64,000 nt of DNA from Podospora pseudocomata (Eukaryota; Ascomycota; Sordariomycetes; Sordariales; Podosporaceae): contig NW_026946363.1 of assembly GCF_035222375.1 (NCBI RefSeq), positions 3,472,001 to 3,536,000 on the forward strand, given 5' to 3'. Below are positions 1 through 10,589 of the stretch, piece after piece. Positions within the stretch are counted from its first letter, which is position 1. Each line of letters opens with the position of its first letter. The notes beneath the pieces were generated by a model. That model was not told where the DNA came from, made no database searches, and saw only the letters and a program-made list of their open reading frames with translations. The position numbers and the translations under genes were made by a program.

Positions 1-330
1 CCTGAGGACTGCTGATCCAAGCCATCGTATTGCCTCTGAGGCCTTATATTCTACAGGGCTCAGATACATTGTAAAATCCATAAACAGAAGCTGTATTTTA
101 ACAAATAATATACGATATTAAATGCTATACTCATTTCTATTATACTATAAAAAGCAAGTAATATATATGATTAAGAAATTATGTTACTCTAACCTTTAAA
201 AAGCCGATTATGAATACTTACCAAATAAATTTTTATAAATAAAATATATTTTAGCCTCGTACTTTTAATAAAGATTAACTTAATAAGTTTAACGTATTTT
301 GGCTTTAAATGCGTAATTAAACAAAAGATA
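1..330. other. AT-rich flank, no gene
   Basis: Bases 1 to about 75 have ordinary composition and then the sequence becomes AT-rich up to the first transposon. No open frame with coding character is seen. It could be a decayed repeat, but nothing identifiable remains. Confidence 0.6.
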
Positions 331-340
331 TAACGTACAT

Positions 341-459
341 TATAAGCGAGCGACCAATATAAGCGAGCGACCAGAATAAGCGAGCGACCAATATAAGCGA
401 GCGACCGATATAAGCGAGCGACCAATATAAGCGAGCGACCAATATAAGCGAGCGACCAC
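341..459. repeat. Seven tandem 17-bp units inside the left end of element 1
   Basis: The unit TATAAGCGAGCGACCAA is repeated at 341, 358, 375, 392, 409, 426 and 443, with one or two base changes in some copies. The right end has only two units (2236-2252 and 2253-2269, inverted). The units probably bind the CENP-B-like transposase N-terminus, which is an inference. The extra left-hand copies look like slippage expansion. This array is what produces a repetitive open frame at 189-467, which is not a gene. Confidence 0.9.
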
Positions 460-506
460 TTTTTCACAACCTTTATACCATTATCCTCAATTACTACACA
501 ACAATA

Positions 507-2179
507 CTAGGAAGCAACAATAATTACATCCGAAATAGCTGAATCAGACAATTCTGCATCCTCCTGGCAAGTACGTGCATTATGGCCAGGCTTGCCGCAC
601 ACACCACAGCACCGAACCTTCGTATGAGCCCACCCTGCATTACTACCATCCTGCTGCGTTTCTTGCACTCCCTCTCCACCCACGGCTTTCTTGTCCAGTA
701 GATCGTGTGCAACCTGCACAGTAAGTGATCCTCCGAGCCGCACACGTGTTCTTTTGGCTCTCCGGCGTTTGCTTAGTGCCCCATTGGCCTTACGGAGCGA
801 CGAGACCTCTGCACGAAGGAGAGCCACCTGGTGCATCATAGCCGTTGTACCCTTAGCAAGCTGGTCTACCGCAGCCAACATCGAAGTCGGGGAGCTATTT
901 TGATGGTTGGCAATGCGAGTCTTAATAAGCGTTGACTGCGAGTTGGCTTCTCGGGGGTTGGGTGGTGTCTGGAATACCCAAGGTTGTGGAGTACCGGGCC
1001 GTGAGGTCGGGGGTGTTGGCGTACAAAGCTTTACATCCAGCTTGGAAAGCACCCTTTCTGGATCGTACGGTACAGGGCCAGCACCTGCAAAGCCACCCTG
1101 TATATTCTTCTCCGTTATAGAGGCGAAGAAGGCCTCGCGGAAGGCACAGAGGAACTCGAGCTTGCTTACGTGGTTGATATGCATGCGCATTAAGTCCTCG
1201 ATCTGGCGGCCGTACGCCTGCTTCAATGGCCCAAAGCAGCCGACATCGAGTGGCTGGAGGTAGTGTGAAGAATGCAGAGGCATTCAGAGCGTGATGATGG
1301 TGTTCTCCTGGCAGTAGCGCTCGAATCCGGTCGAGTGGTGGCTTTCGTGGCCGTCGAGGATTAACAACCGGTATTTGCCCTTTGTGCGGGACGCTGTGTG
1401 ATAGTCGAAGTGCTTGATCCGATCTAGGCCTACCGGATTGGTAGTCCAGCCATTATCGGTAGTTGCGATGCGCCAGGTGGACGGTAGGTTGCACTCGGTA
1501 TACCAGTTGGCAAGGTGGTACTGTGCGGCCAAGATAATGAAGGGAGGGATAGCCCAGCCGAGGGCATTGACTCCCTGGATTACCGTTGCCCATTCGCGGT
1601 TGCCAGGCTGGGTCAGTTTTGCCTTGCTAAGGCCGTCCGAGGTCGTAACCACCATGCCCGTGAAGATAATGCCCATCATAAACCCAGTCTCGTCGAAGTT
1701 GTAGATATCGTCATCTACAATACCGTACTTGGCCTTAGTGTTCCGTACGAGCGCAAACCACTCGGCAATGACCTTTGGATCCTCGCACTTGGCTCTCTGG
1801 TAATCGTATGTACGCGTAAAACGCGTACGAAGCTGTGGCTGGCGTTTGACGAAGTTGTGTGCCCAGAGCTTGCCAACAGGGGGCGCGTTACGTACGCGTA
1901 GCAGTTGGTTGGCCATATCTTCCACACCACGCAATTTGGTGGAAAAGCTTGCGCACATAGCTCAATAACCTATTGAATAATGGCATCCTCTTCTGATTGA
2001 GTGAGCTTTTTCGAATTGGGTGTTGTATCGCGTCGTGCAGGCCGGCCGGCGCGTCGTTGTCTGAGCGTGCTGCGATCGACGTTATTCATCTTAGCTGCAG
2101 CTGATACACTTAGGTTTTTATCATTTTGAAGAGCTTTAAGGGATAAGATTATATGGGCTTCTTCTGATGCAGATGGCAT
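507..2179 (-). pseudogene. Transposase of element 1, disrupted (HTH, DD35D, zinc knuckle)
   Basis: The start is ATG at 2179-2177 (MPSASEEAHI). The N-terminal part (to 1970) matches the helix-turn-helix region of the second copy. The DDE core lies in 1284-1958, with YNFDETGF and LILDGHESHHS. The C-terminus (507-1283) carries the LDVGCFGP motif with the last Asp, a coiled-coil-like stretch and a CCHC knuckle, CGVCGKPGHNARTC. Compared with element 2, a TAC codon is a stop (TAG) near 1970, one base is missing near 1942, and a TGC codon is TGA just before 1283. The protein is therefore not made in one piece. The TGC-to-TGA change is a transversion, so this decay is not simply RIP. Confidence 0.85.
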
Positions 2180-2279
2180 TTTAGATTGTTGAGAAAATTA
2201 GGTTTGAGGGTGAGGTTACGCGCCGTGTGAAAAAAGTGGTCGATCGCTTATATTGGTTGCTCGCTTATAATGTACGTTA

Positions 2280-3774
2280 TTTAGAATTATGAATAAAGAT
2301 ATCAAAGTTACAGATTTTTAAATACTGAGGAAAATATTGAAGCACGAACTTACGTAATACAAACAAATGAGTATAGAATATAGTAAGTGTCACGGCAGGC
2401 CGGACCACTGCACCATACCCACTGTGATTGCTACCAAAAGCTACAAGTGAGCCAAGCTTCCTGGCTTGGCTCGCTCCAGTGGTATATATATGGTGACGCC
2501 GCCACAGCCTTCACAGTAAGGAATAAATAAATATAAGACTAACGGATATTTTAAGCTCTACTTCTATATTTATATATCTCGGGTAGTGAAAGTCTGTATT
2601 TGAAGCACAAAGTTAGTATTTAAAGTAACATATTAAAGCTTAGAGGCGAAGGAAAAATCAGCAAGAGGTCTTATTTTATTCAGGTCGCTTCTAAAAAGGT
2701 CTTTGTTAAAAATATTAGCGAGCGTAATCTAAGGTTTTTTTTAAGAAGAGGGATGGATGTAACGGTAGTTATAATTATCGTATTTAAATGTATACTATTG
2801 ATATCCAAGGAATTGAGGATAATATTATAAATACATCAAAAAACTTCTAGTAGATTTTATTATTTATAAAAGCCGGGATTAACATATACTATAAGATACA
2901 AGAAATACCATTGACGTAAAAGGGGGTTTTTTTTAAAAAAAAAAAAAAAAACTATTTCTTATATTTTTAGTAATTCATGAGCTACGTTTCTTTCTACCAG
3001 CTTCATATGACTTTAATATTAAATTTAAAGTTTCTAAAGTCTTATTGATAGTTAGTAGTAATACTTACGTTCTTAGTAATTTCATTCACGCTTTCCAACT
3101 AATCTTTTTACTAATTGACTTGAATATATTTATTTCTACTAATTCCCGGCTTTTCCTTCACTCATTTAATTTACTACCCTAACTATTCTTCCTTTTGGCA
3201 CTTTCTACAAAATACCTCCTGTTGAGATTTTTATTTTAATTTATTACTACTTACTAATTTAAAACATTTCTATACCTGGTGGTAGAGTCGCGATATAAAA
3301 GCTCAGATAAAAAACGGAAAAGAGATTTATATAGCGAAATAAGATAAAGTTTTAACGATGGACATGCCGGTTGTATTTTCAATTATAAAGTTATTACCAT
3401 GAAGATTCTTGGGTTCAATAATAAAGTAATAGGAAAAAACTTTCAAAGGTTTATTTACATATATTAAAATACTTTGAAGTATTTGTAAAATAGATATATA
3501 GCTATAAAGCTCTATAAAGCTAATGTTTCTACTTTATTTATGAAAGAAATTGGTATGGGGGGCCGCATATTGTCAAACAACTCTCTTTGCATTCAATATT
3601 CTTAACTTTATACAATCTGTATATATTATATATCTTTTCCTGTTACGTCAACCAAAAAGAGAAGTTCAACACTTAATATATTTATTTTATTATTGGAGAT
3701 TTATATATTAAATAACAATATTTACCTCTTTAAACTGTTGATTTATGATACTATTTAAATAACCTAAGGTTAAG
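2280..3774. other. AT-rich degraded repeat DNA, no gene
   Basis: This stretch is very AT-rich with a homopolymer A run near 2935-2950 and no coding frame, which fits RIP-mutated repeat DNA. Inside it is a GC-normal islet at about 2388-2520. The islet begins TGTCACGGCAGG and contains a hairpin with 9-bp arms at 2449-2472 (GAGCCAAGC / GCTTGGCTC). The islet could be the end of an old LTR or another repeat fossil, but no family can be assigned. Confidence 0.6.
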
Positions 3775-5638
3775 TAACGTACATTATCAGCGAGTGACCC
3801 ATATCAGCGAGTGACCCACCTCCCACCACACCCTAACAAACCATCCTCAATTATACCACATCAACATAAGGAATTAACTATAATTACATCAGAAACAGCT
3901 GAATCAGATGCTTCTGCAGCCTCCTGGCAAGTGCGCGCATTATGGCCAGGCTTGCCGCACACACTACAGCACCGAACCTTCGTACGAGCCCCCCCTGCAT
4001 TACTACTTTCCGGCTGCGTTTCTTGCACTCCCCCTATCCACGGCCTTCTGATCCAGTAGATCCTGTGCCTCTTGTACAGTAAGTGACCCTCCAAGCCTTA
4101 CGCGTGTTTTTTAGCTCTCCGGCGTTTGCTTAATGCCTCATTGGCCTTACGGAGCGACGAGACCTCTGCACGAAGGAGAGCCACCTGGTGCATTATAGCT
4201 GTTGTACCCTTAGTAAGCTGGTCTACCGCAGCCAACATTGAAGTTGGAGAGCTATTTTGATGGTTGGCAATGCGAGTCTTAATAAGCGTTGACTGTGAAT
4301 TGGCTTCTCGAGGGTTGTGTGGTGTTTGGGAGACCCAAGGTTGTGCAGTGACGGGCCGTGAGTTTGGAGGTGTTGGCGTACGAAGCTTTACATCTAGCTT
4401 AAAAAGCACCCTCTCTGGATCGTACGGTACAGGGCCAGCACCTGCAAAGCCACCCTGTATATTCTTCTCCGTTATAGAGGCGAAGAAGGCCTCGCGGAAG
4501 GCACAGAGGAACTCGAGCTTGCTTACGTGGTTGATATGCATGCGCATCAAGTCCTCGATCTGGCGGCCGTACGCCTGTTTTAGCGGCCCAAAGCAGCCAA
4601 CATCGAGTGGCAGGAGGAGGTGGGAGGAATGTGGAGGCATGCAGAGCGTGATAATGTTATTCTGCTGGCAGTAGCGCTCGAATTCGGTCGAGTGGTGGCT
4701 TTCGTGGCCGTCGAGGATTAACAACCGGTATTTGCCCTTTATACGGGACGCTGTATAATGGTCGAAGTGTTTGATCCAATCTAGGCCTACCGCATTGGTA
4801 GTCCAGCCATTATCGGTAGTTGCGATGCGCCAGGTGGACGGTAGGTTGCACTCGGTATACCAGTTGGCAAGGTGGTACTGCGCGGCTAAGATGATGAAAG
4901 GAGGGATGGCCCAGCCGAGGGCATTGACTCCCTGGATTACCGTTGCCCATTCGCGGTTGCCAGGCTGGGCCAGTTTCGCCTTGCTAAGGCCGTCTGAGGT
5001 CGTAACTACCATACCCGCGAAGATAATACCCATCATAAACCCAGTCTCGTCGAAGTTGTAGATATCGTCATCTACAATACCGTACCTAGCCTTGGTGTTC
5101 CGTACGAGCGTAAACCACTCGGCAATGACTTTTGGATCCTCGCATTTGGCCCTCTGGTAGTCGTATCTACGCGTAAAGCGCGTACGGAGCTCTGGTTGGC
5201 GTTTAACAAATCGATGTACCCAGAGCTTGCCGACAGGGGGCGCATCGCGTACGCGTAGCAGTTGGTTGGCCATATCTTCCACACCACGCAATCTGGGTGG
5301 AAAAGCTCGCGCACATAGCTCAATAATGTATTGGACAATAGCCTCCTCTTCTGATTGAGTGAGCTTCTTTGTACCGGGCGTATTATCGCGTCGTGCAGGC
5401 CGGCCAGCGCGTCGGTCGCGGAGGGTTGATGGTGGTATATTATAGAGCATAGCTGCGGCTCTGAGGCTTAATTTTTCGTTTTTTTGGAGAGCTTCAAGGG
5501 CTAAGATTACCCTCGCTTCCTTTAAAATAGAAGGCATATTGGATTGTTGAAAAATTCGATGGAAAGTGCAATGAGGACGCGTCGCGCTAGGGAGTGCGCG
5601 ACCCACTGATATGCACGACTCGCTGATAATGTACGTTA
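3775..5638 (-). mobile_element. pogo/Fot1-type DNA transposon, element 2 (nearly intact)
   Basis: The inverted ends read TAACGTACATTATCAGCGAG at 3775 and its complement finishing at 5638, with TA at both outer edges. Each end holds two 17-bp repeats (3785-3818 on the left; 5595-5628 on the right) of unit TATCAGCGAGTGACCCA, with differences on the right. The element is 1,864 bp, a typical size for Fot1-like elements. It is closely similar to element 1 along its whole length and in the same orientation 1.5 kb away. It is the best-preserved copy in the window. Confidence 0.92.
3861..5537 (-). pseudogene. Transposase of element 2, one frameshift before the zinc knuckle
   Basis: The ATG at 5537-5535 (MPSILKEARV) lies inside the element. 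A start further upstream at 5666 would lie outside the inverted repeat and is rejected. One open frame of about 479 codons runs to 4098. It has a Psq/CENP-B-type HTH (residues 1-60, ending in the STLRDRRAGRP motif), a second HTH (about 70-130), and the DDE core with YNFDETGF and ILDGHESHHS. Thirty-five residues separate the second Asp from the third (LPLDVGCFGP), giving DD35D. The frame then shifts near 4105, and a second frame (3861-4094) carries the CCHC knuckle CSVCGKPGHNARTC. In element 4 the same parts are continuous, so this is one indel. The DDE domain itself looks intact, and a protein lacking only the knuckle might still be made. Confidence 0.85.
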
Positions 5639-8600
5639 CTGCTTGTGTAGGATTAATACAGGTCAACGTAATAAAATACGTAAGTGCAGAGCTGAGGTAA
5701 AGGTAGTTTTAAGTATTGCAATTATAATAAAGTAAGATATTCTTATTATAAACTATAGCGAATTCAAATAATTCGGTTTGAAAAGTTGATTTACGTTGAT
5801 TACTATATTAAAAGGACCGAGGGCTATAAAAGTGGTAATCATTAGATACTAAAAAGATAAAGCTTTATACTTCAAGGGAGGTTTTAATTAGTACGCCGAA
5901 TAAGAGGAAGATAAAGTTTTAAAAGCTACGGAAATCGATAAAAAAATCAAAGGTAAATGTGAAAAAAGGAAATAATCAAGTGAAAATGTTATAGAATTAA
6001 TTGATATAAACAGTTAAAGATATTATTACGGAAATTACTAGAAGCATAAACATTATGGAATAAAAGGTTTATTTAATAAGTACTATTAAGAAAGTACTAT
6101 AAATTAAATAAAATAGTCTATATATAACAAGTATTATAATCTTGAAACCTTACATATAAAGCTAAAAACAATATTAGAGAAATAAGAAAATCGTAAATAT
6201 TAGAAATATGAAATAGTTAGGATAAACACTTTTAATTATATAAAATATACCCTATAAAACAAATACGGTATAACTTTATTTTAAAAGTCCGGAATATTGA
6301 AAAAGTATTAGAGTTCGTATCTATTACTTATAAATAGATAGTATCTCATTAAAGTATTTCATTATAAAGCTACTGCCCGGTTTGTAAAGTAAATGAAAAA
6401 GTTAAACTTTAACTAATTGCGAAAATAATAATTCAAATAGGAAAAGACATAAAAGAAAAAAATATTTTTTTCCAATCAAGTATTAAAGATTTAATGAAAT
6501 TAAAACATAGCTTTTAAATAGTATGGTTTATATTTAACGTAGTATTTAAGCCTGGATTATCTTATATATATAAAGGTTAAAAAATATTATTCAGTAAAGA
6601 AAGTTAGGGGAATGATTAAATAGTGGAACCATTATTAGATATAGATACGGTATAATGTTAAAAAATTCAAAATAAAAATTAAAAGAGACTTAACCGGAAT
6701 TAATGAAAAGAATTTCCATTCTTAAACAGTCCTGGATAGAAAACCGCTATTAAACCATATAACTATTTAGGAAACGATTCACGGCCCTTCGTAGTGGTTA
6801 ATAACTTTTAAAGTATTACCAGAAATATTATCGGAAGTATTAATATAAAGTAAACGTATAGGATAACGACCCGGTCCTCGTTAGCGAGGGTCATACCGTA
6901 TAGGAAGGAAGTAAAAAGTATATATATATATATATATTTAGGTTATAGTATATGAACAACATTTTTAAGTAATAATATTAATAAATAAATGTAAAAAAGT
7001 AAGTCTTGTTTCCTTATAATTTATAAATTAACTTACAATATTGTCAATAACAGAGGTGGGAGTGAGTCGTAATATAAAGACTATTTTTAATATATAAAGT
7101 CTATCGAGACATATTACTTTTGGATATTATAGTCGAAAGAAAATTAACTTTGATCATATTTAGAATTGTAAATATAAAACGCTTGAAAACTTAATGTTAT
7201 GGTAATAATGATATAAAGACTAGAATTTGAAATAGTAATTAAAGTGATAGTGATTATTTACGATTAAAAGAATTATAAAGTATTTATTTAATAATAGAAG
7301 ATTTAAAGTACGTATAAAATATAATATAAAATAAATACCCTTTACGGTACTAGCGTAAGAAGGTTACAAAAGAAGAACATACTGTACCGATATAGGTAGT
7401 AAAATCGAAAAAGAAGGGTAAATAATATTAGTAAAAAAATCGGAGGTTAATAACTACATCTACTATAATAATATAAAAGAAGTAAGAAAAAGGTTCTATA
7501 AGTAAAATATTAAAGATATTAAACCTTCACCGCTAAATATGTAAAGGGACCTTTAAAGCGGAAACTATAGAATTACGAAATTAAGTTAAAGAAGGAGTAA
7601 AGCTACGGCTATTAAAGTTTATAATACTAATAGTAAAATTAAGCAAACAATTACAGAAAATTTACATAAAAACTTAAAAAAAAAGAGATATTAAGGAATC
7701 TATATCGCTACTAAAATACCTTATTACTTTTCGGTCTAAAAAAGAACCATAATCTATAATTATTTTAAACTTAACGTTAATTAATTAATAAAATAGTAGA
7801 GGTTAATCACTTATTAACGTTATGCTTAATATCTAATTACGGAGTTGATTAACTAAAGCGTAATCCTTTATATAAATGGATATATCTCTTAATTACGCTT
7901 ATAAATAAATTAAAGAAAGGAATAAATAGAAAATAAATTTTTGTCTACCTTATAATTAATTCAAGTATCTTAAATTATTGTTAGTGTTAACTTATATATT
8001 TATAACCTTTTAGTCCCTTATTAACTATGAAATACGAAAACACCTCGATATAATAATCATATACTATTTTAATGATATTTCCATTTATTCACGTACTTCA
8101 AAAGGTATAAGCGATATATACGAGAGATACTCGACGTAGTATACGGAACCTGAGTTTTAATTAATAAAGAAAAGAGCAAGTTTTATAAATAAGAAATAAT
8201 ATATTTAGAGAGTTTCATATTGATAAACGCGGTTTAAATAGAGTATAAAAAGATTATAATAGTTAGAAACTAACCCATACTATGATTATACATATATATT
8301 AAGGAATTTATATAGTTTACGAATATTTATTAGATCTTTATCCGGAATATACGGGAATTATATAGTTAGTGAATTACTTAAGAAAGAAAACATAGAGTTT
8401 TCATCAATTCAGGAAAGAAAATAAGGTTTTCAGGAACTAAAAGAAATTATTCTAAGGGATTTAATATTAAAGTTATTAAGCCTTAAATCATTATTCAAAG
8501 TCGAGGTTAATATATTAAATTATCCAATCGGTAAATAATTAGGGTAGCAAAATACTAACAAAAAATTATATCCGGTAGTTTTTCATTTCCAAATGATTAA

Positions 8601-9209
8601 AAGGAATAAATTGTAATTATTTAATTTATATAGAAAAACTATTTATTACTATCGAAATATTAAAGAAATAAAAACTGTACTTTAACAATATGAATTATAG
8701 AGTATAGGTTTATACAAATTATTAAAATATATAATACTTTATTATTGTAAAGGTCCCTCACGTTTAATAAACGTAATCTTTAAAGTTTTTCTCGAAGGTT
8801 GTCACGAAGCTGAGGCTGAAATAGGTCAAGGCCAATATTATTCCGTAGCTAAAGTAATCGAAAGATGAGGAAAAGGAAAAGTAAGTGTGTGTGGCCCTGC
8901 TTGCTCTGCAAGATATCCTTACCCTGCCTTGCCTGCCCCACGTGGCCTGTGCTTCCCTTTGCTCCCATTGGCCGCAGCCCTCATCCTCAGCCCTGACCCT
9001 GTATTCCTGTCCTAACCCTAACCCTGTAGCCGTATGCCGTTACAAGGTCAAGTTTTAAATTAATTATAAAAAGGTTCAGAACATATTAACGTAAATATAG
9101 TATATCGGCGAGCTAATTATTATAAAAATATTTTTAAAGTATTATGATTATTACCTAAAGAAGCGTTACAAAGAATTTTAAATATTTATTTTAAATATAG
9201 ATAAACTAT
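5639..9209. other. 3.6 kb AT-rich RIP-like block without genes
   Basis: The stretch has very low GC, almost no open frame over 60 codons on either strand and many TA dinucleotides. This is the appearance of repeats destroyed by RIP in filamentous ascomycetes. The original element cannot be recognised. At about 8880-9045 there is a GC-normal islet rich in CCCTG/CCTTGCC motifs, with a short TAACCCTAACCC stretch near 9013-9026. At about 6867-6890 there is a short GC hairpin (CCTCG..CGAGG). Confidence 0.7.
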
Positions 9210-10339
9210 TAACGTGATTCACCATCGAGTGGGCCACTTTTTCCACCACCATAACCACCCGACTTTAAGACACGTTTTCTCCACCACAACAATGTCCGAC
9301 TGGCTTCCAGAAAACCGAGTTCTTCTTGCGATCGATGCGATTCGATCGACGCCGCGTTTAAGCATCCGTCGCGCCGCAGAGATTTTACAATGTACCTCGA
9401 ACTACGATCCGCCGCAGAATGAAGGGCCAGACCGGGAAAACCGACAGCCATAATGCCCGTTCGAATTTAACGAAGATAGAAGAGAAGGTGATTGTTCAAT
9501 ACATACTTGACCAAGATTCGCGAGGGTTTTTGCCCCGGATTGCCGACGTGGGTGATATGGCCAATCTTCTACTTCGGAAACGCGGTGCGCGACACGGAAC
9601 GAACTGGCCAAACCGCTTCGTTACACGGCGTCCAGAGCTAAAGACGCGTTTTAATCGCGTCTATGACTATCAGAGAGGACTTATCCCCTACGACCAGCAG
9701 GCTGTACTTTCGAAGCTGGATGTTAAGTTGCGGACGCCAACACCCCCTGGGACCCCCAATGGACCATCGACACCTTGGGTCCCTAAGACGCCCCAGACCA
9801 CCAACGAAGCACTCTCGCAGTCTATCCTAATTAAAGATCGAGTAATCAAACATCAGGGAAGCTCTCCGACTCCGATTTTAGCCGCTGTCGACCAGCTTTC
9901 GAGAGGAATGCAAGCGGTTTCCCACCGGGTACTCCTTCTGGAGGCCGAGGTACGGACATTGCAAGAGGCCAACGAAGCACTTTCTAAACGCCGGAGGGCC
10001 AAACGGACGCGTCTCAAGATGGAGGGGCTATTAATGGAAGCCAGGCTAGGGAAATAATAGCAGAGAAGGGTGTAGTTGAAGAGGAAGGACGCGTCGAGAG
10101 GGAAAACGAGGGGTCGTCAAAGAGGCGTCGGACAGGTTCGCGGCTTTGTGGCATCTGCCGTAAGACTGGCCACAATGCAAGGACATGCCCGGAAGCTAGA
10201 AAAACAAATAGTTCAAGCGATTCCGAGTAGTTTCAGTTGATTACATTAGTTTTTGGTAGACTTTTAGTAGTTTGTAGTAGTGAGGTCTCGAAAAGTGGCC
10301 CACTCGATGGTGTGGCCCACTCGATGGTGAATCACGTTA
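9210..10339 (+). mobile_element. pogo/Fot1-type element 3, internally deleted (MITE-like)
   Basis: The ends are inverted and TA-flanked: TAACGTGATTCACCATCGAG begins at 9210 and its complement ends at 10339. The 17-bp unit CACCATCGAGTGGGCCA occurs once on the left (9220-9236) and twice on the right (10296-10329, inverted). At 1,130 bp it lacks the whole DDE core: the coding sequence jumps from the YDYQR motif directly to the IPYDQQAVLSKLDV motif. It is therefore non-autonomous. Its ends differ from those of elements 1, 2 and 4, so it represents a separate subfamily. Confidence 0.88.
9292..10230 (+). pseudogene. Remnant transposase of element 3 (HTH and knuckle parts, no DDE core)
   Basis: The ATG at 9292 (MSDWLPENRV) starts the HTH region (LLAIDAIRSTPRLSIRRAAE). 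One frameshift near 9400 moves it into the frame of 9419-10057, which continues with the second HTH (DMANLLLRKRGA, FVTRRPELKTRF). The deletion junction (YDYQR/GLIPYD) is near 9675. It is followed by the C-terminal linker and coiled-coil-like part. The CCHC knuckle CGICRKTGHNARTC lies in a third frame and ends at a stop at 10228-10230. The catalytic residues are absent. A DNA-binding-only product is imaginable but not supported as expressed. Confidence 0.8.
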
Positions 10340-10472
10340 TATTTTTTATACCTATTAACTAAACTATTAAAATGTATTACTTTAACTGCTACCTTTAATA
10401 ACTAGGATACTAATTTAGTTATGATCCTTATATAATAAACAATCTTTTACTTTCTAATAACTTTAAAAGTCA
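10340..10472. other. AT-rich spacer between elements 3 and 4
   Basis: This is 133 bp of AT-rich sequence without a feature. It separates the TA of element 3 from the TA of element 4, so the two are independent insertions into the same AT-rich DNA. Confidence 0.6.
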
Positions 10473-10589
10473 TAACGTGCGTGATAAGCGAGTTAGCCAG
10501 ACAAGCCAGTTAGCCAGACAAGCGAGTTAGCCACTTTCCATGCGACATGCCTCCTCCACACAAAACGCCAAATTCTTCCACAACCAACA

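Larger units (their letters stand above)
331..2279 (-). mobile_element. pogo/Fot1-type DNA transposon, element 1 (decayed)
   Basis: The ends are perfect inverted repeats: TAACGTACATTATAAGCGAG at 331-350 is mirrored at 2260-2279. The outermost TA on each side (331-332 and 2278-2279) fits the TA target duplication of Tc1/mariner-pogo elements. The inner part of each end is built of 17-bp direct repeats, seven on the left (341-459) and two on the right (2236-2269). Between the ends, on the minus strand, is a transposase gene with HTH, DDE and zinc-knuckle parts. Base composition is near normal while the flanks are extremely AT-rich, so the element probably arrived after the flanks decayed, or escaped that process. 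Confidence 0.9.

Noticed and set aside
341-459. Regularly repeated units resembling a CRISPR array
   Set aside because: There are no spacers; the units are contiguous and belong to a transposon end in a eukaryote.
189-467. 92-codon frame with repeated LYRSLAYIG-like residues
   Set aside because: It is the translation of the 17-bp repeat array in the end of element 1, not a gene.
5538-5666. Longer N-terminus for the element 2 transposase starting at 5666
   Set aside because: The extra codons cross the inverted repeat and leave the element. The ATG at 5537 matches the start of the other copies.
9013-9026. TAACCC units as a true telomere
   Set aside because: There are only about two and a half units, and coding or repeat sequence continues on both sides.
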